Assembly: GCF_000347635.1 (NCBI RefSeq)
Contig: NC_020514.1
Coordinates: forward strand, 5,208,001 to 5,272,000
Direction: 5' to 3'
DNA: 64,000 nt
From: Paraglaciecola psychrophila 170
Lineage (GTDB): Bacteria; Pseudomonadota; Gammaproteobacteria; Enterobacterales; Alteromonadaceae
Below the pieces are notes generated by a model. It was not told the origin of the DNA. It saw only the letters and a program-made list of their open reading frames with translations, and made no database searches. This document shows positions 18,532 through 27,655 of this stretch, piece after piece (the stretch's first letter is position 1; the number at the start of each line of letters is the position of its first letter). The translations under genes were made by a program, and so were the position numbers.

Positions 18532-18853
18532 TCTCGTGCAATAGCGCAGAGTATGAATGAAATAATGGTGACTGGGCTGCTCAATGGTTTGGTAACTGCC
18601 CTTACTTGTTCTGTATCCTTGTATTTCTGGAGTCAATCCTTGGGGGCTTGCTATAGTCATTGATTTAGTAATGATATTAGCTTTGATGATTGCAGGGAAA
18701 GTTGGAGCCGTAGTGCCTATTGCGCTAAAAAAGTTTGGTATGAACCCTGCCCAATCATCGTCAATCGTGTTGACCACTATCACTGATATTGCTGGTTTCA
18801 TGTCGTTTTTGGGAATAGCTTTGTTGCTATCAGATATGCTGCCAAGAAATTAA
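18532..18853 (+). pseudogene. mgtE: 3' remnant of mgtE (Mg2+ transporter)
   Basis: Beginning at SRAIAQSMNEIMVTGLLNGLV and ending LLLSDMLPRN at the TAA 18851-18853, this matches the last membrane helices of MgtE, notably GAVVPIALKKFGMNPAQSS and TTITDIAGFMSFLGIALLL (family pattern D-P-A-x-x-S-x-x-x-TT-x-TD-x-x-GF). The frame is broken once at a run of five G near 18645. The N-terminal MgtE_N and CBS domains and the first helices are missing. It is fused directly to the MscS-like relic, consistent with one deletion that removed the end of one gene and the start of the other. Confidence 0.8.
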
Positions 18854-18932
18854 ATAGTAAGGCCTACTCAAGGTTTAATAAATATTTTTTATAGCTTTTT
18901 ACTGCTATAAAACGTTAACCCATTAGGAATTT

Positions 18933-19760
18933 ATGCTCAAAGATATACTGATACATCCAGTTTTAATTTCTTTAATCGTTATCAGCCTCGCGTTTGGTTT
19001 AAAAGCGCTGGTAGATAAATTAGCCAAAGAGCGCGCCGAAAAAAAGCAGCTAGATGTTAGAAATACGTCTCATAACATTAAGCATTTTATTAATTTCATT
19101 ATGATGTTGTTGCTGTTGTCTATATGGGCTGCTGAAATTCAGAATTTTGCATTATCGATTGCGGCTTTTGCTGTAGCTATTGTGATTGCTACAAGAGAGT
19201 TTATTCAATGTGTGATCGGTTTTTTCTATCTGGTCACAACTAGACCTTTTAAGATAGGTGATTGGATTCAAGTAGGTGATTATTTTGGCGAAGTGGTGGA
19301 AACTGACTGGATAAAAACGACGTTGCATGAAATCGACATCAATACTTATCAGTTTTCAAGAAAAACAGTGTATATCCCCAACAACAAACTGATTACCAGC
19401 GCCATAAAAAACTTAAATTTCAGTAAGCGTTATGTCACCCATCATTTTATGATTGTGCGTAAAGAAAGTCTTAACCCTTATTCCATTTATGAAACATTAT
19501 CCAACAAAGCCAAACATTATTGTGAAGATTTTATAGATGTCGCAGGTCGATATAATTCTGTTATTGAAAGAAAATTAGATGCTCAAGTATCTGGTCCAGA
19601 GCCTGAAATATATTTTGGTACTACAGAAATTGGAGAATTTAAGGCAAGTTTCACCTTGTTTTGTCCGATTGAAAAGGCTCTTGATATTGAACATAAATTG
19701 ACAAAGGATTTTATGACGCTTTGGTATAAAGAACTGAGTAAGCAGAATACTAAGGCTTAA
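18933..19760 (+). CDS. MscS family mechanosensitive ion channel
   Basis: A 275-residue small-conductance channel-like protein. Three hydrophobic segments lie near 8-25, 52-70 and 75-92. The MscS core follows: ATREFIQCVIGFFYLVTTRPFKIGDWIQVGDYFGEVVETDWIKTTL (beta domain) and the VYIPNNKLITSAIKNLNFS segment. MscS proteins open under membrane tension to release solutes on hypo-osmotic shock. The pore helix lacks the Gly/Ala-rich packing seen in E. coli MscS, so conductance may differ. It lies 79 bases after the mgtE relic and looks monocistronic. Confidence 0.87.
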   Translation: MLKDILIHPVLISLIVISLAFGLKALVDKLAKERAEKKQLDVRNTSHNIKHFINFIMMLLLLSIWAAEIQNFALSIAAFAVAIVIATREFIQCVIGFFYLVTTRPFKIGDWIQVGDYFGEVVETDWIKTTLHEIDINTYQFSRKTVYIPNNKLITSAIKNLNFSKRYVTHHFMIVRKESLNPYSIYETLSNKAKHYCEDFIDVAGRYNSVIERKLDAQVSGPEPEIYFGTTEIGEFKASFTLFCPIEKALDIEHKLTKDFMTLWYKELSKQNTKA

Positions 19761-20128
19761 TAGCTAAGAGTTATTTAAAAACGCACTGGGTAAATAGACC
19801 TGTTCAATTCAACTATACGTTGTTTTTTAAAACAGAGGCATTTTTCAGAAGGGGTAAACTGCCAATGCCTAGCTCCATTGCACAAAAACTTTCCTTATCA
19901 AAACCTAATCTTATATATCACTATCTGTTAGACGGAATGAAGTGCCAATTGGTCATAAGGTGACTTTTTAAATTAATATTCTTAAAATGTGACTTCTTTT
20001 CGTTTTGACTAGTCTATACCTGTGAACGCCATTTAGACGCGTTGTAATGCTGATAGTAAATTAGTCAAATAATTAGAAAGGGCTAAGCACCGTGATTGGC
20101 CCATTTTACGTTTAGTTGGAGAATCGCC
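19761..20128. other. Intergenic region before the small protein-MscS-sigma operon
   Basis: About 370 AT-rich bases. It contains a short TetR-like relic (listed separately) and should hold the promoter of the downstream ECF sigma operon. I could not identify a confident -35/-10 pair. Confidence 0.4.
19865..19963 (+). pseudogene. Possible relic of a TetR-type helix-turn-helix
   Basis: A 32-codon frame, MPSSIAQKLSLSKPNLIYHYL..., matches the TetR recognition-helix pattern (xxIAxxLGLSKxNLxYHF). The rest of a TetR domain is missing on both sides. It is too short to be functional and could be chance, but the match to the core pattern is unusually good. Confidence 0.35.
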
Positions 20129-20374
20129 ATGAGCCCGGATGAAGAACAGTTAAAAAAGCTGTTGAACCAAAGTGCGCCTGTTACTGATGAAGATAAAGCA
20201 TTACAACAGGTTCTCAGAAAATCTACGAACACAACAGCAATCAAAGATGTTGGCAGCCTTTTTGTTGGTTGGTTTTGGGTTTTGTTGTTAGGTTTTGGTG
20301 CGTCAGCATATTCAGCAAAACGTCGCTTCGACTTGCGTCAAAAGCTAAAACAAACAAAAAACAACAAAAATTGA
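20129..20374 (+). CDS. Small single-pass membrane protein upstream of MscS and ECF sigma
   Basis: An 81-residue protein. The ATG at 20129 has a good SD (GGAGA, 6 bases before), so I prefer it to the upstream GTG in the same frame. About 45 polar residues (MSPDEEQLKKLLNQSAP...) precede one membrane helix (VGSLFVGWFWVLLLGFGASAYSA) and a strongly basic tail (KRRFDLRQKLKQTKNNKN), suggesting that the basic tail is cytoplasmic. I do not recognise the family. It is 34 bases before the MscS-like gene and in an apparent operon with it and the sigma factor; a role as membrane anchor or anti-sigma-like regulator is conceivable but untested. Confidence 0.75.
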   Translation: MSPDEEQLKKLLNQSAPVTDEDKALQQVLRKSTNTTAIKDVGSLFVGWFWVLLLGFGASAYSAKRRFDLRQKLKQTKNNKN

Positions 20375-20408
20375 AATTACACACCTTATTCAAAAATGGA
20401 GAACCGAC

Positions 20409-21260
20409 ATGAACATAGATATTTGGACCCAATCGTTTGGCAATGCCTTGACGCGCTTTTGGACAGAAATTGCTGGGTTTTTACCTAATTTGATTGCCAC
20501 TATAATTTTCATTTTTATAGGTCTTTTATTGTCTAAATTTGTGACCAAGTGGTTTGCAAAGGTCATTGAGAAAGTAGGCTTTAATACGCTTTGCGATATG
20601 CTGGGTATCGAGAGGGGATTGAAAACCTTGGGGTTTAAATTAAGTCCGTCGACGCTTGTAGGACGTATCCTTTATCTATTTTTTGTGCTGATTATTCTTG
20701 TTGCCGGTGCAGAAACGTTAGGGTTAGACAGGCTGTCGTCTCTGTTGGATGAGTTCGTGTTGTATCTTCCTAAATTAGTTGGCGCAGTGGTGATTACAGT
20801 TATTGGTTTATTTATTGCTAAGGCAGTCAAAAAACAAGTAGAAGCGTCTTTTGAGAATATGGGTATTGAGTTTGGTGACGCTGCAGCAAAAATGCTTCAA
20901 ATGTTAGTGATATTCATCACCTTTTCATTAGTTGTTGGCCAACTTCAATTAGAAACAGAACTGCTAAACACTATTTTTACTGTGTTAATAGCGAGTATGG
21001 GAGTCGCCCTCGCGTTGGCGTTAGGTTTAGGAACCAAGGCCATCGCAAACAGTATTGTTTCAGGCATATATGCAAGAGAACAATTGTTACCAGGAGATGA
21101 AATTGAATTTGATGGTTTTATTGGAAACGTTATTCAGGTCAGCACCGTTAATACCATTATAGAAAACAAAGACGGACTACAGATGAGCATTCCTAATCAA
21201 GACTTACTGACTAAGACCTATACCATAACCAAGTTGGCTGAACGCTGGGAAGAGTCTTAA
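20409..21260 (+). CDS. MscS-like channel of the conserved-TM-helix type
   Basis: A 283-residue membrane protein with repeated helix-loop segments of the conserved-TM-helix family (FLPNLIATIIFIFIGLLLSKF, YLPKLVGAVVITVIGLFIAKA), a Gly/Ala-rich pore-like helix (VLIASMGVALALALGLGTKAIANSIVSGIY) and a short MscS beta domain (LLPGDEIEFDGFIGNVIQVSTVNTII, SIPNQDLLTKTYTI). It lacks the larger C-terminal vestibule domain of MscS. It probably forms a mechanosensitive or osmotically responsive pore. It is the middle gene of a tight three-gene cluster: 34 bases after the small membrane protein and 11 before the ECF sigma gene. Confidence 0.87.
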   Translation: MNIDIWTQSFGNALTRFWTEIAGFLPNLIATIIFIFIGLLLSKFVTKWFAKVIEKVGFNTLCDMLGIERGLKTLGFKLSPSTLVGRILYLFFVLIILVAGAETLGLDRLSSLLDEFVLYLPKLVGAVVITVIGLFIAKAVKKQVEASFENMGIEFGDAAAKMLQMLVIFITFSLVVGQLQLETELLNTIFTVLIASMGVALALALGLGTKAIANSIVSGIYAREQLLPGDEIEFDGFIGNVIQVSTVNTIIENKDGLQMSIPNQDLLTKTYTITKLAERWEES

Positions 21261-21271
21261 AAACATTAACC

Positions 21272-21847
21272 ATGAAAACCACAAGGCTAGGTGCCAGTAG
21301 AGTCTCAGAGAGGTTGTCGCAGCTAGATGACAGTGAGCTTCTAAGGATTGCTCGTATTCAGTTGCCCTATGTGACAACTGCATATGAAGTGATCTTTCAT
21401 AGATATCACTCAAAATTAATACAAGTCTGTTACAGATATCTTGGCTCGATTGAAGAAGCAGAAGAAACTGTGAGCGACACATTGTTAAACGTGTTTAACA
21501 ATATCCATCGCTTTGAAGGACGCTCCAGTTTTAAAACATGGATATATCAGATTGCCCATAATCAATCATTGAACCGTCTCAGGAAAAAAAAGCTGACGCT
21601 TGTTGCTATGGATGAGGCTGATTTTATAGCGGAAGAACAAGTTGAATCTGTGTCAATTGAATACAATGAAAAGATTGATCTTTGGTTAGCTAACCTGAGT
21701 GTGGAAGAGCGTTCAATTGTGGTGTTTAGGATCGTTAGCGGACTAAAATTTAATGAAATCTCAGAGATTGTAGATCAGAATCTGAGTACTGTGAAAATGC
21801 GTTATAAACGTGCATTGGAAAAAATACCAAATAATACTAAGAAGTAG
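21272..21847 (+). CDS. ECF (RpoE-like) RNA polymerase sigma factor
   Basis: A 191-residue extracytoplasmic-function sigma factor. Region 2 lies about residues 35-105 (FHRYHSKLIQVCYRYLGSIEEAEETVSDTLLNVFNNIHRFEGRSSFKTWIYQIAHNQSLNRLRKK). Region 4 lies about 130-185 (LSVEERSIVVFRIVSGLKFNEISEIVDQNLSTVKMRYKRALEKI), a helix-turn-helix that reads the -35 box. There is no sigma-1.1 or region 3, as expected. It starts 11 bases after the MscS-like gene. No classical zinc-binding anti-sigma gene lies downstream, which makes the upstream 81-aa membrane protein and the channel the candidates for control. Confidence 0.93.
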   Translation: MKTTRLGASRVSERLSQLDDSELLRIARIQLPYVTTAYEVIFHRYHSKLIQVCYRYLGSIEEAEETVSDTLLNVFNNIHRFEGRSSFKTWIYQIAHNQSLNRLRKKKLTLVAMDEADFIAEEQVESVSIEYNEKIDLWLANLSVEERSIVVFRIVSGLKFNEISEIVDQNLSTVKMRYKRALEKIPNNTKK

Positions 21848-22702
21848 TCTGTTAGATGGACACAATGTATCCGCATCCCATATATTTGGTACTACGACTC
21901 TTATTTCTCAAATTTTAATGAATATTTATCTGACGCGTTGTCGGTAAAAAATAAGGTAGATAAAATATTTTAAAATTTAAAATATCCTTCAGGTACACCG
22001 TTGTACTTTGCGTCAGCATATTTATTCTATCGACTATTTCCTCCTTCAGTTCAAAAGGAGTGAAGCGACATGGACTGATTCGGAATACAAATGAGGACCG
22101 CTGAGAAAAAATTGCGGTTATTGATGTGCTCAAGTGCCTGTCGTGCCACAGAGAGTTTGAAGACAAAATCGCAAAAAAAGTCAGTGAAAATTCGGGAGTT
22201 TAAGCAGTATCAAATTTTAAGTTTTTGACTCCAAAAATAAAAACATGGATAAAATATTCATGGAATAAATTACCCTAGCTACCAAAATTATTATTTTGTT
22301 ACGTGGAAAAGTGTTCGTGAGCCAGCATATTTTGATGAGGCCTATGTGGCATCCACAGAAAGCAGTATTTTTCTGAATTTAAATAATAAAGTGATATGGA
22401 CTATGGAAAAGAGTACCAAAAAAATTACAGAGCCGAGGATGTTATTACAGATCCTAAAGGTAAGTCTGCAAATATTTCGGGATTGATTTTTAACAGCTTA
22501 AAATCGGAAAACTGTTAATCCCGGTGGGAAAAACAATAAAAAGTATTTGGTACCTGAATTTACAAATTTTTCAATAATAGAAGTGTTAATTATTATGTAT
22601 CAAACTGATGGGCTAGCGTTGTGCTCGTCCATCAGCGAAAGTCGCGCATGATTTCATTTAAAGACCGTTGATAGGATTTATAACCTGACTTATAAATAAG
22701 CT
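21848..22702. other. Gene-poor region with degraded coding traces
   Basis: About 855 bases. On the plus strand near 22279-22480 a stretch reads NYYFVTWKSVREPAYFDEAYVASTESSIFLNLNNKVIWTM and, in another frame, YRAEDVITDPKGKSANISGLIFNSLKSEN. Together they look like a decayed gene whose family I cannot name. Further left, around 22070-22110, GLIRNTNEDR faintly recalls a PP2C phosphatase start. No intact gene was found. Confidence 0.35.
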
Positions 22703-23975
22703 CTAATTAAGCGTTTTGGGAATGCTCTGAAGTAATTCCTCGTAGTGCGCATAATTTTTAGTCATATCCATTTTATTAAGAAATTCAGAGCAGGTTAGAT
22801 ACGCCAATAAATAACGAGCATCTTTAACCCACGGTGGTAAGTATTTCGCCGGTTGGCAGAGACCCATTTCTTCTAATTTGTATAAGACAGGTATGTCTTC
22901 AATATCCATTTTCCCGCAAAATAATAACTTCAGACAATCTGCCCTGCCGTTAGCTGCGATGGCTTTTAAAAAATTGTGTACGCGGATAAATCCTTCTAAA
23001 TAGACCCCATCTTTAGTAAAGGGTGCCCCACCGGTTTAACACGCCACCTCGGAATACTCTTCGGGTATTTTCGTAAGCCTGCGATTCGTTGCCAATCCGC
23101 TCTAAAAAATAGTGATATACGTCTAAAAAGTTGGCCCCTTCGATTGCCATTTGTATCGCTAGAATACGATCTGCAAGTCTACGAAGACGGTCTAAATCTA
23201 TTGCGTTAGTAATGTACTCAGAGAATACGGCTAAGCCTTCTTGTGTCTTAGTGGTGCCAGGATGCCCCGCGGCTAATATTTTAAGATGCGGTTGATGCAA
23301 GCCATTAATAGATGTGGCAACATGAATATGTGCCTCATGACTAATAAGCTGCTGCGCATCAAGATCGGTAAAACACGCCGTTTTTCTGATCCTAATAAGC
23401 TTTGGGTTTGCTAATGCATTGGCAGAAAGCTCATCTACAATTTCGACTTGTGGGGCTTCGTCACCGAACATCTTCACAACTGCATCCTGCATTTGTTTAG
23501 CTATATCAGAGGCGAGGTAACACATTGGAGGTGGGGCGCCTAAGTCGTAGTTCGCGTAACTGCTAATTTGTTTGTCAAATGTATTGGCTAATTCCAGCGG
23601 TGTTGATTTACCATCAGTAAAAGGGTTAGTTGGCTTACCATATAACTTTTCAGAGAACTCATAAAACTTCTTAGTGCCTGCAGATGCCATCATTAAAGCT
23701 CCATATTCAAGCTTAATTGAGATACGTTGTAACCAGTTATCTATGTCCGTATTTCCAATCAGGGCTCTAGCTTCATTCACTAAGGTTAAGGTTTTACTCG
23801 GGTCAAATTGTGGATAGTTAACTTTAGGCAGTTCTTTACATTTATCTGCAAAAAATTGACGCTTAATATCCCTGTTCCATTCTAAGTGAGACAATATTCG
23901 AATCGGCTGGCTGGCACTGTATAATATTGAGCTGACCTTACAAAAACGTTCTTTCTCTAGTTCTTTTTTATTCAT
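22703..23975 (-). pseudogene. Flavohemoglobin expression-modulating QEGLA motif protein (DUF1704/MATCAP-like), frameshifted
   Basis: The first frame (ATG 23975) gives 320 residues including the putative metallopeptidase motif HEAHIH (HExxxH, His213/Glu214/His218), the eponymous TQEGLAVFSEY near 244-254, and RRVFRGG near 308. It then ends LNRWGTLY. One base fewer in the A run near 23036 restores the family C-terminus: TGGAPFTKDGVYLEGFIRVHNFL, then MDIEDIPVLYKLEEMGL, to the stop at 22703. Together they would make about 424 residues, the usual size. It is downstream of the glutathionylspermidine gene on the same strand. The lesion may be real, but a homopolymer assembly error is equally possible. 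Confidence 0.85.
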
Positions 23976-24074
23976 TAGATAATCAATCTCATCCTAATTT
24001 CAAGTCACCTGACAAGATAAAACTAATTTTTTAATCTTTCTAGGTGCGCTATCTACAAAGTAGCGTTTACTTAA

Positions 24075-25934
24075 TCATTTGTGGCAAACTTGCAATGCAA
24101 TACAATCACTGTCTTTACCAATAATCATTGTGGAGTCAACACGAACGCCACTTCCCGCATAGTTACCTTGTGCGGTAAACGTACATACCTGAACATAAAG
24201 ATTGTTAATGCAAGGTAATGGGAATAGTTGCTGGTAAATTTTATCTCTGCCGTCAAATTGCCCTGGCTTTTCAGCTATTGTTTTTTGATGTTGATCGATT
24301 AACTGAATATTGGCACCACATCTTCCTACTATGGGTTTAACAACGTACCCAGAATTAGCTAACTCAGTATTGATTTCAAAATCAGCGTTTAATAATAGTG
24401 GATGGTTAGGAAATAGAGAGCAGAGTATAGGTAGTATTGCCTTATTACTTGGAATAAGTGTCCAAATAGGCTCAAACACCATAATGTCATCGTTAAGCAG
24501 TACATTAGCCAATGAAGGAGGGTGATTAAGATAATCTGCTCGTTTCTGACTGCCTTCATCTAGACGAAGTTCATCCAATGCGGTTTCCCAAGCCCAGGTT
24601 TTCCAAACCCATTTAATAACATTGCCCTTACAGTCCTCGATTTCTGTACTGGAGTTCCAACGCAGAGAATTCAGCCCTTTAACTAATTCACACTTATATC
24701 CAGCTGCCTCTATTGCACTTTTCATGAAAAGTGCGTGATAGGTTTCTTCTGGATCATCGTCTTGAAGAACATGAATGATTGAATTGATCTTACAACTCTT
24801 CCAAGCTTTCACTAGATGCTTAAAAAGCTCACCACCTGCGTCATACCCATCTTTTACATCAAAGTGTTTAAGCCATTTTCCTTGTACTTTACCTACCTCC
24901 ATATAACAAGATGCAGAGTCACAATTGTATTCGTATACCTTTAAACCATTTTCAGACATGGCAAAGTCAAATCGACTGGTAATTAATTGATTTTTTCGAT
25001 TCGCCCAAGAGGTTCTAATTTTTGTCAATATCTCATCTGGCAAGGTAAATTTAGTCAATAGCTCAGGGTGTTCGAGGGCATAATCAGTGGCATGCATAAA
25101 CATTTGGTGAAGCTCATCAGTCGCTGATTCTAATGCCTCTTTAGCGGCAGCAGAGAGCTGATAATACTTTAGTTCACTGGAAGCAGCACAGGACAACTTG
25201 TGTCCCTGCATCATGTCAACAAAGGCGTTTTCATCTTCATTGGCCAGATTAAGCCATGGTGTATTTATCTTGCCATCATCTTTTGCTTCGCAAGGGATGA
25301 TGTTAAACATCTCTTTATCGGGTGCGTCGAAACGCGTAGCGTGAGTGGGATCGTTGGTTTGTATTACCCAACCTAAAATAGTTGACTCAGCTGACGGACA
25401 ATGTAACCAATAGTCGCCTGCAATGCCTACTTTTGCTTTGATTTCTCTAGAAAAATTTTGGCCATCTGGCCATTTTCCAAAGTCCTGATTTTGTTCTACT
25501 ATTCTAATTTTGTCTTCAAAAACCTCAGTGATGATAGCCACATGCCCGGTTTCTACAAATTCACCTCCCTCATCCCATATTAATAAACACCCAGGCTCTG
25601 GGTGACGCTGCGAACCATTACTAAAGGCATTCAGAGGTAACTCTTTATTGTTCACTAAATCTCGTACATATCGCAGTCTAAAAATTTCATAAGCCATAGC
25701 AACATCATTAAAAATGTAGCCTTTGTTGGTATATAACCAGCGCCGGGTAAACTCGACACATTGCCACTTGTAGCCCATATAAATGCCGTCTACGTAGCTT
25801 CTAAAGTGACTCCGACTAGGGTAGATAGAGTCATCTACAGTGTTATAGTCCGATGAATATGAAATAACGCCACCAGGGGCTACGCCTAGCTCTTCACCAA
25901 AAGGAAGATCTCCGGTGATATGATGTTTAGCCAT
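24075..25934 (-). CDS. gsp: Bifunctional glutathionylspermidine synthetase/amidase
   Basis: A 619-residue enzyme, the same length as E. coli Gsp. The N-terminal CHAP amidase has Cys59 (YKWQCVEFTRRW), His131 (ETGHVAIITEV) and Glu147 (RIVEQNQDFG), at the same numbers as the E. coli catalytic triad. The C-terminal ATP-grasp synthetase starts near residue 205 and carries SRFDFAMSENGLKVYEYNCDSASCYMEVG and, near the end, VVKPIVGRCGANIQLID. It joins glutathione to spermidine using ATP and can hydrolyse the product, which modulates thiol redox state. The QEGLA gene follows 99 bases downstream on the same strand. Confidence 0.95.
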   Translation of the reverse strand: MAKHHITGDLPFGEELGVAPGGVISYSSDYNTVDDSIYPSRSHFRSYVDGIYMGYKWQCVEFTRRWLYTNKGYIFNDVAMAYEIFRLRYVRDLVNNKELPLNAFSNGSQRHPEPGCLLIWDEGGEFVETGHVAIITEVFEDKIRIVEQNQDFGKWPDGQNFSREIKAKVGIAGDYWLHCPSAESTILGWVIQTNDPTHATRFDAPDKEMFNIIPCEAKDDGKINTPWLNLANEDENAFVDMMQGHKLSCAASSELKYYQLSAAAKEALESATDELHQMFMHATDYALEHPELLTKFTLPDEILTKIRTSWANRKNQLITSRFDFAMSENGLKVYEYNCDSASCYMEVGKVQGKWLKHFDVKDGYDAGGELFKHLVKAWKSCKINSIIHVLQDDDPEETYHALFMKSAIEAAGYKCELVKGLNSLRWNSSTEIEDCKGNVIKWVWKTWAWETALDELRLDEGSQKRADYLNHPPSLANVLLNDDIMVFEPIWTLIPSNKAILPILCSLFPNHPLLLNADFEINTELANSGYVVKPIVGRCGANIQLIDQHQKTIAEKPGQFDGRDKIYQQLFPLPCINNLYVQVCTFTAQGNYAGSGVRVDSTMIIGKDSDCIALQVCHK

Positions 25935-25990
25935 GTTTACTCCAAACCATGAGTAAAAGCTGAATGCGGTATACTACTATTTTTTTCATT

Positions 25991-26842
25991 TCACGATTTC
26001 TCATTATTTTCTCTATCCATAATGATAGGGATAGGTTTTGTTGCTGTGCCAGAATACAAACTGATATGTGAGAAGGGCATCTCAATATCTTGTTGATCGA
26101 ACGTTTTCTTGATTTCTTGATACATAGTATTTTTTAAGGTTAAAAAATTTTCTCTTTTGGCCCAAACTGAAAATTGAATATCAACGGAAGAAGAGCCAAA
26201 TCCAAGTAAAATAAACACTGGAGCGGGTTCATCTAAACACTGCGTATTTTTCGCCGCTACGTTGTTAAGGATCTCTTTTACTATTTCAATATCCTCTTTA
26301 TAAGCAATACCAATTTTCAGATCCACACGTCTTATAGGAAACTTGGTCAAAGTGGTGACTTGAGTTTTAATCATGGACTCGTTTGGAAGTCTTACAAAGA
26401 GATTGTCAAAGGTTCTGACTTTTACCGAGAGTAAGTCGATTGATAATACTTCACCAGTGGTGTCGCCAACTCTTATGATATCTCCTACAGAAAAAGGTCT
26501 TTCCATCATCAAAAATAAACCACTAATTAAGTTTGATGCTGACGTTTGTGATGCAAAACCAATCGCTACGCTGAAAATACCGGCAGCACCGAGTACCACA
26601 CTTAAATCAAATCCAAGCTCTTTCATCACTGATATAGAGGTAAGCACTAAGATCCCATAAAACACCACTCTTTTAAGCAATGTCATGCTATGGGGAGTTA
26701 AATTTGCAATCTTAAGACGGCCAATACCGTTTCTTGCGAAACGAGCCAAAAAATACCCAATGATAAGTATTAAGAAGCCTTTGCCAATGGCAAATACATG
26801 GAATTGTTCTATCAAGTTTAGCGTTGCGCTGGTTTCTTCCAT
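25991..26842 (-). CDS. MscS family mechanosensitive ion channel
   Basis: A 283-residue MscS-type protein. An N-terminal helix (GKGFLILIIGYFLARFARNGI) and a second helix (VVFYGILVLTSISVMKELGF) precede the pore helix VVLGAAGIFSVAIGFASQTSASNLISGLFLMMERPFSVGDIIRVGDTTGEVLSIDLLSVKVRTFDN, which carries the classic Gly/Ala pattern. The VRLPNESMIKTQVTTLTKFPIRR segment and a C-terminal mixed domain follow. It opens with membrane tension. It is 27 bases downstream of the DUF432 gene, a common pairing, so the two probably act together. Confidence 0.93.
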   Translation of the reverse strand: MEETSATLNLIEQFHVFAIGKGFLILIIGYFLARFARNGIGRLKIANLTPHSMTLLKRVVFYGILVLTSISVMKELGFDLSVVLGAAGIFSVAIGFASQTSASNLISGLFLMMERPFSVGDIIRVGDTTGEVLSIDLLSVKVRTFDNLFVRLPNESMIKTQVTTLTKFPIRRVDLKIGIAYKEDIEIVKEILNNVAAKNTQCLDEPAPVFILLGFGSSSVDIQFSVWAKRENFLTLKNTMYQEIKKTFDQQDIEMPFSHISLYSGTATKPIPIIMDRENNEKS

Positions 26843-26869
26843 AGCAATTTTTCCTAAAGTAATTATGGT

Positions 26870-27655
26870 TTAAGCCACTAAGCTTTTAATTGACCGCATA
26901 AATGTATTTGCATCAGCGACCTCTCTTGCAGCTGATACTAATGTGAGATCTGTTTTAGCGCTTTCTTTTATTAAGTTCTTTATGTCAAAGGACGGGCGGT
27001 CACCATCTAAGTGATGAATTAAATTTACTTTGTCAGTCCAAAACTGATGCGTGGCGTCAACATAAAGATTTAAAAATGGGGTGGGAAGGCTAATGCGTTC
27101 TATGATCAATACTTCATCATGTTCATTAGATATGTTTATTGTGGTGATGGCTCTGTGTGAACGTTTTTGGATATTATCTAATGTGAGTTTTGCATCTGTG
27201 TACTTTGAGTAGCATAGTTCACCGACCATTGTGTTGGGTCCAAACCATGAATCAGATGGCAGCCAGAATGGAAGGTCACTGATTGATAACGTTTCTTCAT
27301 GAGCATAGAAAGCCAGCCATAAAGGAGAGCTGACATAGAGTTCTATTTTCTCTCCAGGAAGTATATTGAGAGCAGAGTGAGGCCTAACAATAATTGAGCG
27401 GTCAGCCAGAAGTGGTTTAGCAATTAGATTCTTCTGGGTGCTTTTAACCAAGTAGCGTTGAGGTAGGATATCTATTATAAGGTCCGTAAACGTCGTTCTC
27501 TCTAATACGAGATCTTCAAAGCTCTCTTCTCCAGTTTTCTCATTCCAAATTAGCCACTCGGCAGCTTTGCGTTGCACAGACATTTTGCGTTGACCAATCC
27601 GCCAAGTTTTAGCCTCATTTAATTCAAAATTAATCTCACCCCACCACTTTTTCAT
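26870..27655 (-). CDS. DUF432 family protein, partner of MscS channel
   Basis: A 261-residue soluble protein with no signal peptide. It has the DUF432 features: KKWWGEINFELNEAKTWRIGQRKMSVQRKAAEWLIWN at the start, RSIIVRPHSALNILPGEKIELYVSSPLWLAF in the middle (near 88-120), and WFGPNTMVGELCYSKYTDAKL near 137. The function is unknown. DUF432 genes commonly sit directly upstream of an MscS gene, as here, so a role in channel control or osmotic response is inferred from context only. Confidence 0.82.
   Translation of the reverse strand: MKKWWGEINFELNEAKTWRIGQRKMSVQRKAAEWLIWNEKTGEESFEDLVLERTTFTDLIIDILPQRYLVKSTQKNLIAKPLLADRSIIVRPHSALNILPGEKIELYVSSPLWLAFYAHEETLSISDLPFWLPSDSWFGPNTMVGELCYSKYTDAKLTLDNIQKRSHRAITTINISNEHDEVLIIERISLPTPFLNLYVDATHQFWTDKVNLIHHLDGDRPSFDIKNLIKESAKTDLTLVSAAREVADANTFMRSIKSLVA

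Noticed and set aside
22060..22115. PP2C phosphatase start (GLIRNTNEDR)
   Set aside because: Only ten residues fit, with stops on both sides; too short to call.
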